Shown here one piece after another: positions 18,561 to 25,864 of a DNA stretch of 64,000 bases. The notes under the pieces were generated by a model. That model ran no database searches and had not been told where the DNA came from. It saw nothing but the letters and a program-made list of their open reading frames with translations. Positions within the stretch are counted from its first letter, which is position 1; each line of letters begins with the position of its first letter. This stretch comes from Sphingomonadales bacterium (GTDB lineage: Bacteria; Pseudomonadota; Alphaproteobacteria; Sphingomonadales; Sphingomonadaceae): the NCBI GenBank assembly GCA_009995225.1, contig JAACPW010000005.1, forward strand, positions 1-64,000. Reading direction: 5' to 3'. The position numbers were made by a program, and so were the translations under genes.

Positions 18561-19634
18561 TTAGGCGTCTGCCGCAGCGTCATCCGGCTCTTCCATCAAG
18601 GAATGCTTGCGGATGCAATGGCGCAACTGGTCATAGCTGAGGCCCAAAGCGCGAGCGGTCTGACGTTGGTTCCAACGATGCCTGCCAAGCGCATGGGCCA
18701 GGATCGCCCGCTCGTGCGCGTCAACGGCCACGCGCAGATCTTCAATATTGTCGAAGGCCGCCGTCGCAGCGGCTCCCGGAACGGAAGGAGGTGCCACGCC
18801 GTTTGAAGGCGGCGTGCCTGACTGGGATTGCCGGCGCCGATGTTCTGGCTGTCTCGGCCGCCAGGGGCTGTCGAACGGGTCGAACTGGACGTGCGCAATC
18901 GGCATGTCAGGCCCCGCCCAACGATAGACTGCGCGTTCGACCACATTGCGCAATTCGCGGACATTGCCGGGCCACGGATAATCCTCCAGCGCATCCATCA
19001 CATGCGGCGCAAAACCCGGCCACCGATCCCAATCGAGTTCGGCCGCCATACGCCGCCCGAAATATTCGGCCAGAACGCCGATGTCGCCCTCACGCACGCG
19101 CAAGGGCGGCAGCGTGATGACCTCGAAGCTCAGGCGATCAAGCAGATCGGCACGAAACTCACCACTGGCCGCAAGCGCCGGCAGATCGTCGTTCGTGGCC
19201 GCCACGATCCGCACATCGACCCGGATCGGACGCGACGCGCCAATGCGGGTGATTTCGCCATATTCGACGGCGCGCAGCAACCGTTCCTGCGCGCCCATCG
19301 ACAAGGTGCCGAGCTCATCAAGAAACAGCGTGCCGCGGTCAGCCTCCTCAAACCGCCCGACGCGAGTTTTGGTGGCGCCGGTGAATGCCCCCGCCTCATG
19401 CCCGAACAACTCCGCCTCGATCAGGGTCTCGGGAAGCGCGGCGCAGTTCATCGTCACCAGCGGCTCGTCCCAGCGGCTCGACAGGCGGTGAAGGCGCTCG
19501 GCGATCAATTCTTTACCCGTGCCCCGTTCACCGATCACCAGCACGGGGCGGTTCATAGCAGCCGCACGGCTGGCGCGTTCGACCGCATCGAGAAAGGCCC
19601 CTGATTGACCGATGAACTGGCTCTCGTGCTTCAC
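18561..19634 (-). CDS. pspF: PspF-like sigma-54 enhancer-binding activator
   Basis: The 357-residue protein is a receiver-less sigma-54 activator. It has an AAA+ domain with Walker A GERGTGKE (about 34-41), GAFTGA sigma-54 contact loop (about 83-88), Walker B LFLDELGTL and the arginine-finger region, then a Gly/Pro/Arg-rich linker. The Fis-type helix-turn-helix at the C-terminus reads NQRQTARALGLSYDQLRHCIRKH. Lack of a sensor domain, strong PspF similarity and the divergent psp genes with a sigma-54 promoter identify it as PspF, which PspA normally holds inactive. The start GTG at 19634 fits the short PspF N-terminus; an upstream in-frame ATG at 19724 reaches into the promoter region. Confidence 0.92.
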   Translation of the reverse strand: MKHESQFIGQSGAFLDAVERASRAAAMNRPVLVIGERGTGKELIAERLHRLSSRWDEPLVTMNCAALPETLIEAELFGHEAGAFTGATKTRVGRFEEADRGTLFLDELGTLSMGAQERLLRAVEYGEITRIGASRPIRVDVRIVAATNDDLPALAASGEFRADLLDRLSFEVITLPPLRVREGDIGVLAEYFGRRMAAELDWDRWPGFAPHVMDALEDYPWPGNVRELRNVVERAVYRWAGPDMPIAHVQFDPFDSPWRPRQPEHRRRQSQSGTPPSNGVAPPSVPGAAATAAFDNIEDLRVAVDAHERAILAHALGRHRWNQRQTARALGLSYDQLRHCIRKHSLMEEPDDAAADA

Positions 19635-19734
19635 ATCCAAACTATAGTGAAAAACACCAATGCTTGGCAATACAGACCAACATCGTCCGGTCCCTCTCCG
19701 CGAAAAACCTCGCAATTCTGCCATTTACCCGGTT

Positions 19735-19750
19735 TGGCACGGCGGTTGCA
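19735..19750 (+). promoter_or_regulatory. Sigma-54 promoter (-24/-12) of the psp operon
   Basis: TGGCACGGCGGTTGCA matches the sigma-54 consensus TGGCACG-N4-TTGCA at every defined position. It lies 38 nt upstream of the first psp-operon ORF and points rightwards, opposite pspF. PspF enhancer sites would be expected in 19640-19730, and I cannot define them by eye. Confidence 0.92.
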
Positions 19751-19788
19751 AACTAGCTTGCAAGACGTAAATCCCTTGGGAGGCCACA

Positions 19789-19986
19789 ATGATCGACCGC
19801 AAACCCGCATCCGCCAGTTCTTCGGGCCGCTTCTGGAGCTCCAAGCTCGGCCACGCCGCGATGGCCAGTATCGCCGCGATGGCGATGATGATCGCGCTGT
19901 CCTCGCAAATCCAGCCGGGCGTGGCCAGCGCCGCCCCGATCGCCCATCCCGCTGCCGAAACCGGCGCGATGATCGAGATCGCATAG
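19789..19986 (+). CDS. Small protein at the head of the psp operon
   Basis: The 65-residue protein has a charged N-terminus (MIDRKPASAS), one hydrophobic segment (HAAMASIAAMAMMIALSS, about residues 22-40) and a short Ala/Pro/Glu tail. It could be a secreted or single-span membrane peptide. The start ATG is preceded by GGGAGGCCACA, a strong ribosome-binding site (GGGAGG about 5 nt upstream), which together with its place right after the sigma-54 promoter supports it as real. I do not recognise a family. Confidence 0.7.
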   Translation: MIDRKPASASSSGRFWSSKLGHAAMASIAAMAMMIALSSQIQPGVASAAPIAHPAAETGAMIEIA

Positions 19987-19987
19987 C

Positions 19988-20272
19988 ATGGGCGATCCGT
20001 TTGACCCCCTCGGGCCGGAGCGCCCCACGCAGGATGTCCCCCCTGCCGATGCTGACCGCGCTGCACGCCCCACCCGCGGCGCCCACAGCGATGCTCCGGC
20101 CCACCCTTCCCGCCTGCTCAGCGCCGGGCGTCTGTCGCGGCTCGACGAGGAAATCGAAGCCTTGCGCCGCAGCCCGGGTGCATCGCAATCGCGCGGGCGC
20201 AACACCCCGCCTCGGGAGGATCGCACAGCACCTCTCGACCGGGTCAATTCGTTTCTCGATGGAGTAGCCTTC
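19988..20272 (+). other. In-frame open region before pspA: N-terminal extension or separate leader
   Basis: From the ATG at 19988, one base after the preceding stop codon, the frame is open through pspA without a stop. It gives 95 extra residues that are Pro/Arg/Asp-rich with a helix LSRLDEEIEALRR. Codon third positions are mostly G or C, as in real genes here. There is no good ribosome-binding site before 19988, whereas the internal ATG at 20273 has GGAGTAG upstream and starts the canonical PspA sequence. Either a long PspA form or coupled translation is possible. Confidence 0.45.
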
Positions 20273-20971
20273 ATGGGCATTTTCAGCCGTACCCGCGACA
20301 TCATTGCCGCCAATTTCAACGATATGCTCGATAAGGCCGATGATCCCACCAAGATGATCCGGATGATCATCCTCGAAATGGAGGAAACCCTGGTCGAAGT
20401 GCGCGCCAGCGCCGCGCGCACCATCGCCGATCAGAAGGAAATGCACCGCCATTGCATGAAGCTGGACCGGCTTCAGGCCGATTGGGGCGAAAAGGCGCAG
20501 CTTGCGCTGAGCAAGGGTCGCGAAGACCTTGCCCGCGCGGCGCTGGTCGAACGGAAAAAGGCTGGCGACATGGCCGATCAGCTTAAAAGCGAGATCGCGG
20601 TGCTCGACGATGCCTTGCGTGCTTATGAGGAAGACATCGCCAAGCTGCAGCATCGCCTGCGCGAAGCCCGCAGCCGCCAGACCGCGATCGCCGCGCGCCT
20701 CGAAAGCGCCGAAAACCGCGTCAAGCTGCGCACGCTGATGAGCACCGAGCGTACCGACGAGGCGCTCGCCCGGTTCGATCAGCTCGAACGCCGGGTCGAT
20801 TACGCCGAGGGCCGCGCCGATGCGCTGCGGATCGCAGAGGAAGGCCCGCCCAGCCTCGCGGATGAAATCGCTGCCCTCGCTGGATCGGACGCGATCGACG
20901 ATGAACTGGAAGCCATGAAGAAGGCGCTCGGCAAGTCCGATGACAGTGCCGATCGCAACAAGGGGGAATAA
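20273..20971 (+). CDS. pspA: Phage shock protein A (PspA/IM30 family)
   Basis: PspA binds the inner membrane under envelope stress and inhibits PspF. The 232-residue protein starts MGIFSRTRDIIAANFNDMLDKADDPTKMI, the canonical amphipathic helix and helix 1 of PspA. It is predicted almost entirely coiled coil, with ALVERKKAG, and ends in an acidic EAMKKALG helix. Length matches E. coli PspA (222). The ATG at 20273 has a GGAG ribosome-binding site; an upstream in-frame extension to 19988 exists (separate entry). The stop is followed 3 nt later by pspB with an AGGGGG site. Confidence 0.94.
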   Translation: MGIFSRTRDIIAANFNDMLDKADDPTKMIRMIILEMEETLVEVRASAARTIADQKEMHRHCMKLDRLQADWGEKAQLALSKGREDLARAALVERKKAGDMADQLKSEIAVLDDALRAYEEDIAKLQHRLREARSRQTAIAARLESAENRVKLRTLMSTERTDEALARFDQLERRVDYAEGRADALRIAEEGPPSLADEIAALAGSDAIDDELEAMKKALGKSDDSADRNKGE

Positions 20972-20974
20972 TCC

Positions 20975-21280
20975 ATGGATTTCGAAGTCATTCTTGTTGT
21001 CGCCATGCTGTTCATCGGCCTTCCCTGGGTCATCCTGCATTACATGACCAAGTGGAAGACCGCCGCGACCATCACGGTCGATGATGAAGTGCTGCTGGAG
21101 GAACTCTACAACCTCGCCAAACGACTGGATCAACGGATGGAAACGGTGGAGCGACTTGTTGCCAGCGACGATCCCGATTTCACCCCCGCCCGCCGCCTGA
21201 TCGCCGATCATCAATCCGACAATGACCAACTGCGTGAACTGGAAGCGCTGATGGCCGAGAAGAAAGGAACCCGCGCATGA
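20975..21280 (+). CDS. pspB: Phage shock protein B
   Basis: PspB is an inner-membrane protein that with PspC senses envelope stress and relieves PspA inhibition of PspF. The 101-residue protein has an N-terminal membrane helix (VILVVAMLFIGLPWVILHY, residues 5-23) followed by a coiled coil with LYNLAKRLDQRMETVERLVASDDPDF. Its end overlaps the pspC start as ATGA. Confidence 0.9.
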   Translation: MDFEVILVVAMLFIGLPWVILHYMTKWKTAATITVDDEVLLEELYNLAKRLDQRMETVERLVASDDPDFTPARRLIADHQSDNDQLRELEALMAEKKGTRA

Positions 21281-21654
21281 ACAGCCCCCGCACCACGCTC
21301 TACCGCGACAAGCACAATGCCAAACTGATGGGCGTGTGCTCCGGGATCGCCGACTACACCGGGGTCAATGTCTTCTGGGTCAGGCTGGCTGCGGTCGCCG
21401 CGATGTTCATGACCAGCGGCTCTGTCATCCTCGCCTATTTCATTGCCGGCTTCATACTCAACAAGAAGCCGCCGCATCTCTACCGCGACGAGAGCGAGCA
21501 GAAGTACTGGCAATCGGTCCGCCAGAGCCCGAAGCGCACTGCCCGCGAGATCCGCTCAAGCTTCCGTGACATCGATCGCCGGTTGGCCGCTGTGGAAACC
21601 CATTACGTCAGCAGCAACCCGCGCCTGAACGCGGAAATCGAACGGCTGCGCTGA
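21277..21654 (+). CDS. pspC: Phage shock protein C
   Basis: The 125-residue protein begins with the PspC domain: LYRDKHNAKLMGVCSGIADYTGV, in which the G-V-C-x-G-I-A-x-Y motif is diagnostic. A membrane segment follows (WVRLAAVAAMFMTSGSVILAYFIAGFIL, about residues 34-61). The cytoplasmic tail ends in a helix with IDRRLAAVETHYVSSNPRLNAEIERLR; its rhythm resembles the coiled coils of PspB and the next four proteins. It is co-translated with pspB (ATGA). Confidence 0.93.
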   Translation: MNSPRTTLYRDKHNAKLMGVCSGIADYTGVNVFWVRLAAVAAMFMTSGSVILAYFIAGFILNKKPPHLYRDESEQKYWQSVRQSPKRTAREIRSSFRDIDRRLAAVETHYVSSNPRLNAEIERLR

Positions 21655-21685
21655 ACTTGTACCTACGCAACAGGGGATTGAAGTT

Positions 21686-21994
21686 ATGGAAGGTTACATG
21701 GCGCTGATGATCCCGATCCTGGGCATCCTGCTCGGCTTCTTCGGGGTCTGGACCAACCACAAGGAAAAGGTCGCCAAGCTGCAGACCAAAGCCGTGGCCA
21801 CCGAAACCGCCGAAAAGGCCGCGCAATATGCCAGCCACATCCAGCGGCTTGAAGACCGGGTGCAGGTGCTCGAACGCATTGTCACCGACCGCGGCTACGA
21901 CATCGCCACCCAGATCGAGGCGCTGCGGGATCAGCGCCGCGTAGATGAAAGTGGCGCGGGCGTACCGATCGGCCTGAACAAGGAGCGCGTGTGA
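21686..21994 (+). CDS. PspB-like membrane coiled-coil protein, copy 1
   Basis: The 102-residue protein has an N-terminal membrane helix (YMALMIPILGILLGFFGVW, residues 4-22), a basic stretch HKEKVAKLQTK, a coiled coil and the motif DRVQVLERIVTD followed by IEALRD. PspB has QRMETVERLVAS at the equivalent place. A ribosome-binding site (CAGGGGATTG) precedes the ATG. It follows pspC by 31 nt. No family name is certain; the layout suggests a PspB paralogue acting in the same membrane-stress complex. Confidence 0.78.
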   Translation: MEGYMALMIPILGILLGFFGVWTNHKEKVAKLQTKAVATETAEKAAQYASHIQRLEDRVQVLERIVTDRGYDIATQIEALRDQRRVDESGAGVPIGLNKERV

Positions 21995-22350
21995 TGGATC
22001 CGAGTGATTTTCTCCCTTACCTCGGCTGGATCATCGGCGGGGCCTTCACCCTCGGTGCCGCTGGCATCCTGACCTCGTTCCAGACCACCCGCATGAAGAT
22101 CAAGAACGGCTATCCGCTGGAAGGCATGTGGGGCCAATCGCTCAAACCCGGTTCGGACAAGGAAACCGCGCACCGTGTAACCCTGCTGACCCAGGAAAAC
22201 GCCGAACTGCGCGCCGAGCTTGGCAGCATCAAGGACCGGCTGATCAATGTCGAGCGGATCGTCACCGATGGTGGCTATCATCTGGGCGCGGAAATCGATG
22301 CGCTGCGGGATCGCGCGCTCGAAGGGCTCAAGGACAAGGGCAAGGCATGA
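21994..22350 (+). CDS. PspB-like membrane coiled-coil protein, copy 2
   Basis: The 118-residue protein has a membrane helix at about residues 7-28 (LPYLGWIIGGAFTLGAAGIL), a polar middle and the motif DRLINVERIVTD plus IDALRD, matching copy 1 in order and spacing. The ATG at 21994 has AAGGAG 8 nt upstream and shares one base with the previous stop (TGATG); GTG at 21991 is an alternative. Its stop overlaps the next start as ATGA. Function unknown; probably part of the Psp membrane complex. Confidence 0.75.
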   Translation: MDPSDFLPYLGWIIGGAFTLGAAGILTSFQTTRMKIKNGYPLEGMWGQSLKPGSDKETAHRVTLLTQENAELRAELGSIKDRLINVERIVTDGGYHLGAEIDALRDRALEGLKDKGKA

Positions 22351-22664
22351 TGAGCGGCTGGGCCATGGTTGTCATCGTTGCGATCATCGTCTGGGGCGTG
22401 GTGGAATATGCCAAGGCCCGCGCGGGGATCATCACCGACGAGGACGGCAACGAGAAGATCGCCCCGCGCGATGACGGCCGTTCGGCGGCCGAACTGGAAG
22501 CCGCCCGCGCCGAACTGGCCAACTTGAAGGAACGGGTGAAGGTGCTCGAACGCATCGCCACCGACGCCAACAGCGGCGATGCGCGCGAACGGGCGCGGAT
22601 CTCCGCCGAGATCGAAGCGCTGCGGGGTCTGCCCGTGACCAGCAAGGAGGAACAGAGCGAATGA
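22347..22664 (+). CDS. PspB-like membrane coiled-coil protein, copy 3
   Basis: The 105-residue protein has an N-terminal membrane helix (WAMVVIVAIIVWGVVEYA, residues 4-21), an acidic loop with ITDEDGNEK, an Ala/Glu-rich coiled coil and ERVKVLERIATD followed, after a 13-residue insertion, by IEALRG. The ATGA overlap with the previous gene and an ATGA overlap with the next show a single translation unit. Confidence 0.75.
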   Translation: MMSGWAMVVIVAIIVWGVVEYAKARAGIITDEDGNEKIAPRDDGRSAAELEAARAELANLKERVKVLERIATDANSGDARERARISAEIEALRGLPVTSKEEQSE

Positions 22665-22912
22665 TTGCGCCCCTTCTCGACCCCTTCGTGATCATGGCCA
22701 CAACCGGCCTGATCGCGGTAATCGTCATCGCCGCTGCGCTGCTGCGCGCCTGGCAGGGCTGGCTTGACCTCAAGCGGCAGGAGCTTGACCGCGCGGTGCA
22801 CCACCCGGCAGCCTCCGATGGCTCCAGCATCGGCACCGCACGGATCGAACTTGCCGACCTCAAGGAACGCATCCGCAAACTGGAAGCGATTGCCAGCGGG
22901 GTGGAATTGTGA
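22661..22912 (+). CDS. Short PspB-like membrane protein, copy 4
   Basis: The 83-residue protein has a hydrophobic N-terminal segment (IMATTGLIAVIVIAAALLRAW, residues 11-31), then LDLKRQELDRAV and a final helix ERIRKLEAIAS that matches the start of the repeated motif but stops before the TD/IxALR part. GGAGG lies 9 nt before the ATG. Its stop overlaps the next GTG start (GTGA). It looks like a shortened relative of copies 1-3. Confidence 0.7.
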   Translation: MIAPLLDPFVIMATTGLIAVIVIAAALLRAWQGWLDLKRQELDRAVHHPAASDGSSIGTARIELADLKERIRKLEAIASGVEL

Positions 22913-23085
22913 CCGCCGTGCGCAATACGGCCACACAGGCGGGCATCGGCCTTGGCAGTGCCATCGCGGTGGCGATCAGCTGGAGCCTTCACCAATCGAT
23001 CGTCTGGGCGATCGTCCATGGTTTCTTCGGGTGGTTCTATGTCGCGTGGCACGCCTTTACCCGTCCCGGCGGGCTTAGCGGGTAA
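22909..23085 (+). CDS. Small hydrophobic protein ending the psp operon
   Basis: A 58-residue ORF starts with GTG at 22909 overlapping the previous stop (GTGA). It reads VTAVRNTATQAGIGLG, then a hydrophobic stretch SAIAVAISWSLHQSIVWAIV and an aromatic C-terminal part (HGFFGWFYVAWHAF). It probably spans the membrane once or twice as a hairpin. The tight overlap and continuous high GC3 support it. No family recognised; such small proteins often close psp operons in related genomes, which I state from general knowledge. Confidence 0.6.
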   Translation: MTAVRNTATQAGIGLGSAIAVAISWSLHQSIVWAIVHGFFGWFYVAWHAFTRPGGLSG

Positions 23086-23129
23086 TTCCCCCCTTTCGTT
23101 TCGGGGCAAGCCTGCGTAACGCATGCCCC

Positions 23130-23543
23130 ATGCGCACCCTTTCCGACATTCTCGAAGAGTATGAATTCCTCGAAGGCGATGACCGTTACGGCCTGCTGAT
23201 CGAGCTTGGCCGCGAGCTTGAGCCGATGCCCGACGCGCTGAAAACCGATGCCACGCTGGTGCGTGGATGTTCGGCGGCGGTATGGGTCTATCCCGGCTCG
23301 CAGGAAGAGCAAAAGCTGCACTTCCTCGCCGACAGCAACGCTGCGATCACCAAAGGCATTGTCGCGCTCGTCATCGCGGCGGTGCAGGACCGGCCTGCCA
23401 ATGAGGTCGCGCAGATGGACGTGATGGGCGCGCTTGCTCCGTTCGATTTGAAGAGCCAGCTTTCGAGCAATCGGACGCAAGGCGTGCCCAACATGATCGC
23501 GCTGGTGAAGGAACACGCCGCGAGGCTAGCGGCACACGGGTGA
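23130..23543 (+). CDS. sufE: SufE-family sulfur acceptor protein
   Basis: SufE takes persulfide sulfur from the cysteine desulfurase SufS and passes it on for Fe-S cluster assembly. The 137-residue protein is full length, with RYGLLIELGRELEPMP near the N-terminus, VRGCSAAVWVYP holding the active cysteine (about residue 47) and the C-terminal RTQGVPNMIALVKEHA typical of the family. The suf genes proper are not in view. Its stop overlaps a tiny membrane-protein ORF (GTGA). Confidence 0.93.
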   Translation: MRTLSDILEEYEFLEGDDRYGLLIELGRELEPMPDALKTDATLVRGCSAAVWVYPGSQEEQKLHFLADSNAAITKGIVALVIAAVQDRPANEVAQMDVMGALAPFDLKSQLSSNRTQGVPNMIALVKEHAARLAAHG

Positions 23544-23716
23544 CGCGCAAGCTCGTCCTTGCTTGCGTAGCCTGCATGGGGGCGGCGCTGTTGGCGGTTT
23601 ATCCGCTGAGCCTGATCGGCTGGGAAGGCGCCGCTGGTGTCGTGTTCATTGCTGCCATGCTTATCGCGTGGATCGTGGCTGCGGCGGGAACGATCCGGAA
23701 ATTCTGGAGAGGATAG
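23540..23716 (+). CDS. Small two-helix membrane protein coupled to sufE
   Basis: A 58-residue ORF from GTG 23540 overlaps the sufE stop as GTGA. It reads VTRKLVLACVACMGAALLAVYPLSLIGWEGAAGVVFIAAMLIAWIV in outline: two hydrophobic helices separated by a GWEG turn, ending in basic TIRKFWRG. It is too short for confident family assignment. The overlap and the membrane pattern support translation. It converges with crtZ. Confidence 0.55.
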   Translation: MTRKLVLACVACMGAALLAVYPLSLIGWEGAAGVVFIAAMLIAWIVAAAGTIRKFWRG

Positions 23717-23722
23717 CAGGCC

Positions 23723-24259
23723 TTAAAGGTTGCGGCCAACTGTCTCGTACCCATCGCCGCCCGCGCCAACGCTATCACGCACCACCGCAACGCCCGCTTC
23801 CTTCTGGCGCTTCAAGTCCGCTTTCAGCTTGGCCGGATCGCGCGCGAAGACGAAGCCGAAGCTGACCCCGCCTTCCTTGCCGATGGTCGCGTGGTGCAGC
23901 TTGTGCGCCTGCACCAGCCGCTTGGCGTAGCCCTTGCGCGGCACCCATTTCCAGTAGCGTTGATGCACCAGCCCGTCATGCACCAGTGTGTAGATCACCC
24001 CATACAGCGTGATGCCGACCGCAAACCACCACAGCCAGTCCCAATAAAGCGCCCCGTAGATATACATCGCGGCGTTGATGGAGCCGAAGACGACCGCGAA
24101 CAGGTCGTTCTTCTCCAGCACTTTGTCATGCGGCTCGTGATGGTCGCGGTGCCAGCCCCAGCCCCAGCCATGCATGATGTACTTGTGCGCGACCCACGCG
24201 AAAATCTCCATCCCGATCAAGGACGACATCACGGTCAGAAACACTTCCAGCCAGCTCAT
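23723..24259 (-). CDS. crtZ: Beta-carotene 3-hydroxylase CrtZ
   Basis: CrtZ is a membrane di-iron enzyme that adds hydroxyl groups to the 3 and 3' carbons of beta-ionone rings, giving zeaxanthin from beta-carotene or astaxanthin from canthaxanthin. The 178-residue protein has the His clusters HKYIMHGWGWGWHRDHHEPHD (HxxxxH and HxxHH) and, near the end, HDGLVHQRY and HKLHHAT. The ATG at 24259 overlaps the crtW stop (ATGA), so the two genes are coupled. The longer upstream in-frame reading lies in crtW and is rejected. Confidence 0.95.
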   Translation of the reverse strand: MSWLEVFLTVMSSLIGMEIFAWVAHKYIMHGWGWGWHRDHHEPHDKVLEKNDLFAVVFGSINAAMYIYGALYWDWLWWFAVGITLYGVIYTLVHDGLVHQRYWKWVPRKGYAKRLVQAHKLHHATIGKEGGVSFGFVFARDPAKLKADLKRQKEAGVAVVRDSVGAGGDGYETVGRNL

Positions 24260-25041
24260 GCGGGCACCCTTTTGGTCGGTTCGATATGCCCCACCCCGGC
24301 CTGGCGCGCCCGCGGCAGCGCCCACCACGGCACGTCAGGGCGGCGGTGATGTTCAAGATGATAGCCAAAATGAAAGCAGGTGGCGAGGCTGGCGATGGGG
24401 CCGAACGCCTCGCTCCGGGTGTTGTGGCGATCGGCGAAGACCGCCGCGTCTTCACCGCGCACATGGCGATGCGGGCGGAACGTGCCAAAGTAGAACAGCT
24501 GGAGCGATGACGCGAGCGCAGGCAGGCCGTAAAGCATCACGATCTGAACCATCGGAATGTCCAGCACGAGCCAGTAGATGCCGACGACAGTGTGGACGAA
24601 CAGGATCGAACGCCAGCCGAAATAGCGCCGGAAAAACGTGCCATACCAGCGCCAGAAATTGTCCGGATGATGTTCGTCAAAATCGGGATCACCCGCATGT
24701 CCGGCCAGCTTGTGATGCGCGAAGTGCGCATCGCGCAGCTGTTTCCATGCAAAACCAGCATAAAGCGCCAGCAGCACCGTGCCGATCGCCCCGTTCAGCC
24801 TGGGTTGGCCGGGGACAAGCGTGCCATGCATGGCATCATGGCAGACGATGAACACGCCAACGGAAAGCCAGCACTGCACCAGCGCAAGCGCCAGTGCGAA
24901 CGGCCAATTTGACCACGTCAGTTCAAACACGAACATCCCATAGGCATGTATGCCGAGCCAGCTTCCGGCAATCGCCGCCCCCAGCGCAAGGCCGATGGCG
25001 CGCTGAAAGTGTCGCCGGGGCAAGGCAAATTGCGGGTTCAT
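24256..25041 (-). CDS. crtW: Beta-carotene 4-ketolase CrtW
   Basis: CrtW oxidises C4/C4' of beta-ionone rings, making canthaxanthin or, with CrtZ, astaxanthin. The 261-residue fatty-acid-desaturase-fold protein has HDAMHG, HFAHHKLAGH and HLEHHRRPDVPWW, the three His boxes and the C-terminal P-W-W motif of CrtW, with hydrophobic helices between. The start ATG at 25041 gives a usual N-terminus (MNPQFALPRRHFQ); an in-frame codon upstream at 25119 would add 26 unlikely residues. With crtZ it forms a two-gene ketocarotenoid unit. Confidence 0.94.
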   Translation of the reverse strand: MNPQFALPRRHFQRAIGLALGAAIAGSWLGIHAYGMFVFELTWSNWPFALALALVQCWLSVGVFIVCHDAMHGTLVPGQPRLNGAIGTVLLALYAGFAWKQLRDAHFAHHKLAGHAGDPDFDEHHPDNFWRWYGTFFRRYFGWRSILFVHTVVGIYWLVLDIPMVQIVMLYGLPALASSLQLFYFGTFRPHRHVRGEDAAVFADRHNTRSEAFGPIASLATCFHFGYHLEHHRRPDVPWWALPRARQAGVGHIEPTKRVPA

Positions 25042-25168
25042 AGAAACAAGGATACGCGCTGGCGGGGCATGAAGATGCGTATAGACCGCGCGCAGCCCGT
25101 GGCAATTGCGTTTGCGCAAAGCCGGGTTGCAGCAGGTCGTGATGATCCGTGCAGTTCCGGCGTGGGCG

Positions 25169-25819
25169 CTATGCCTTGTCCTTCCATCCCCAGGCGAGGC
25201 GGCAAGGGAGAATATTGAGCCATTCGAACCCGCTATCGACCCGGTCGAAATGCTGCGCGGTCAGGTTTTGCGCCGATTTGCTGAACTGATAGGTCAGAAA
25301 CGCGCCGCCCGGACGGATGGCGCGGTGTGTGGCCTCGGCAATGCGCGGGCCAAGGCCTTCGGGCAAGGTTGAAAAGGGCAGGCCTGAAAGAATGTAATCC
25401 GCCTGCTCGTGACCGTGTGCGCCGATGATCGCCTCGACATCCTCGGCCGAACCATGGACCGCGACGAAGCGGCTGTCGGGAATGGTTCGGTTGAGATAGT
25501 CGATGTAGAGCTTGTTGGTATCGATCACGATCAACATGCCATCACGCGGCAACAGGTCGAGCACGGGTCGGCAAAACGTGCCCACGCCGGGGCCATATTC
25601 CACGAACAGCTTGCAACGTTCCCAATCGACCGGGCCCAGCATTTTCCTGATCGTGAAGCCGGAGGACGGTATGATCGAGCCGACCATCACAGGATGTTCG
25701 ATAAACCCCTGAAAGAAGACGCCCCAGGGACCAAGAAAATTGCGCAACTTCTGTTTCAATCGGGTCGATCTGCGCGTCTGTGTAATCTCGTAACCGGACA
25801 TCAGTGGTTTGCATCCCAT
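25169..25819 (-). CDS. SAM-dependent methyltransferase, PmtA-like (phospholipid N-methyltransferase group)
   Basis: The 216-residue protein has an N-terminal LGPWGVFFQGFIEHP and VGSIIPSS, a combination (F-x-x-F-x-x-x-P ... G-x-I-x-P-S-S) seen in rhizobial/Rhodobacter PmtA-like enzymes. The class I SAM core follows: FVEYGPGVGTF (about residues 68-78), LIVIDTN and a central DYILSGLPFSTLPE. PmtA methylates phosphatidylethanolamine towards phosphatidylcholine; by family resemblance this is a candidate but could act on another lipid. The ATG at 25819 or at 25801 (MSGYE) may be the start. Confidence 0.7.
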   Translation of the reverse strand: MGCKPLMSGYEITQTRRSTRLKQKLRNFLGPWGVFFQGFIEHPVMVGSIIPSSGFTIRKMLGPVDWERCKLFVEYGPGVGTFCRPVLDLLPRDGMLIVIDTNKLYIDYLNRTIPDSRFVAVHGSAEDVEAIIGAHGHEQADYILSGLPFSTLPEGLGPRIAEATHRAIRPGGAFLTYQFSKSAQNLTAQHFDRVDSGFEWLNILPCRLAWGWKDKA

Positions 25820-25864
25820 GCCTTGCCCTCAGGCATGAGGAACAATCCGAATGCGCGCGACGTC

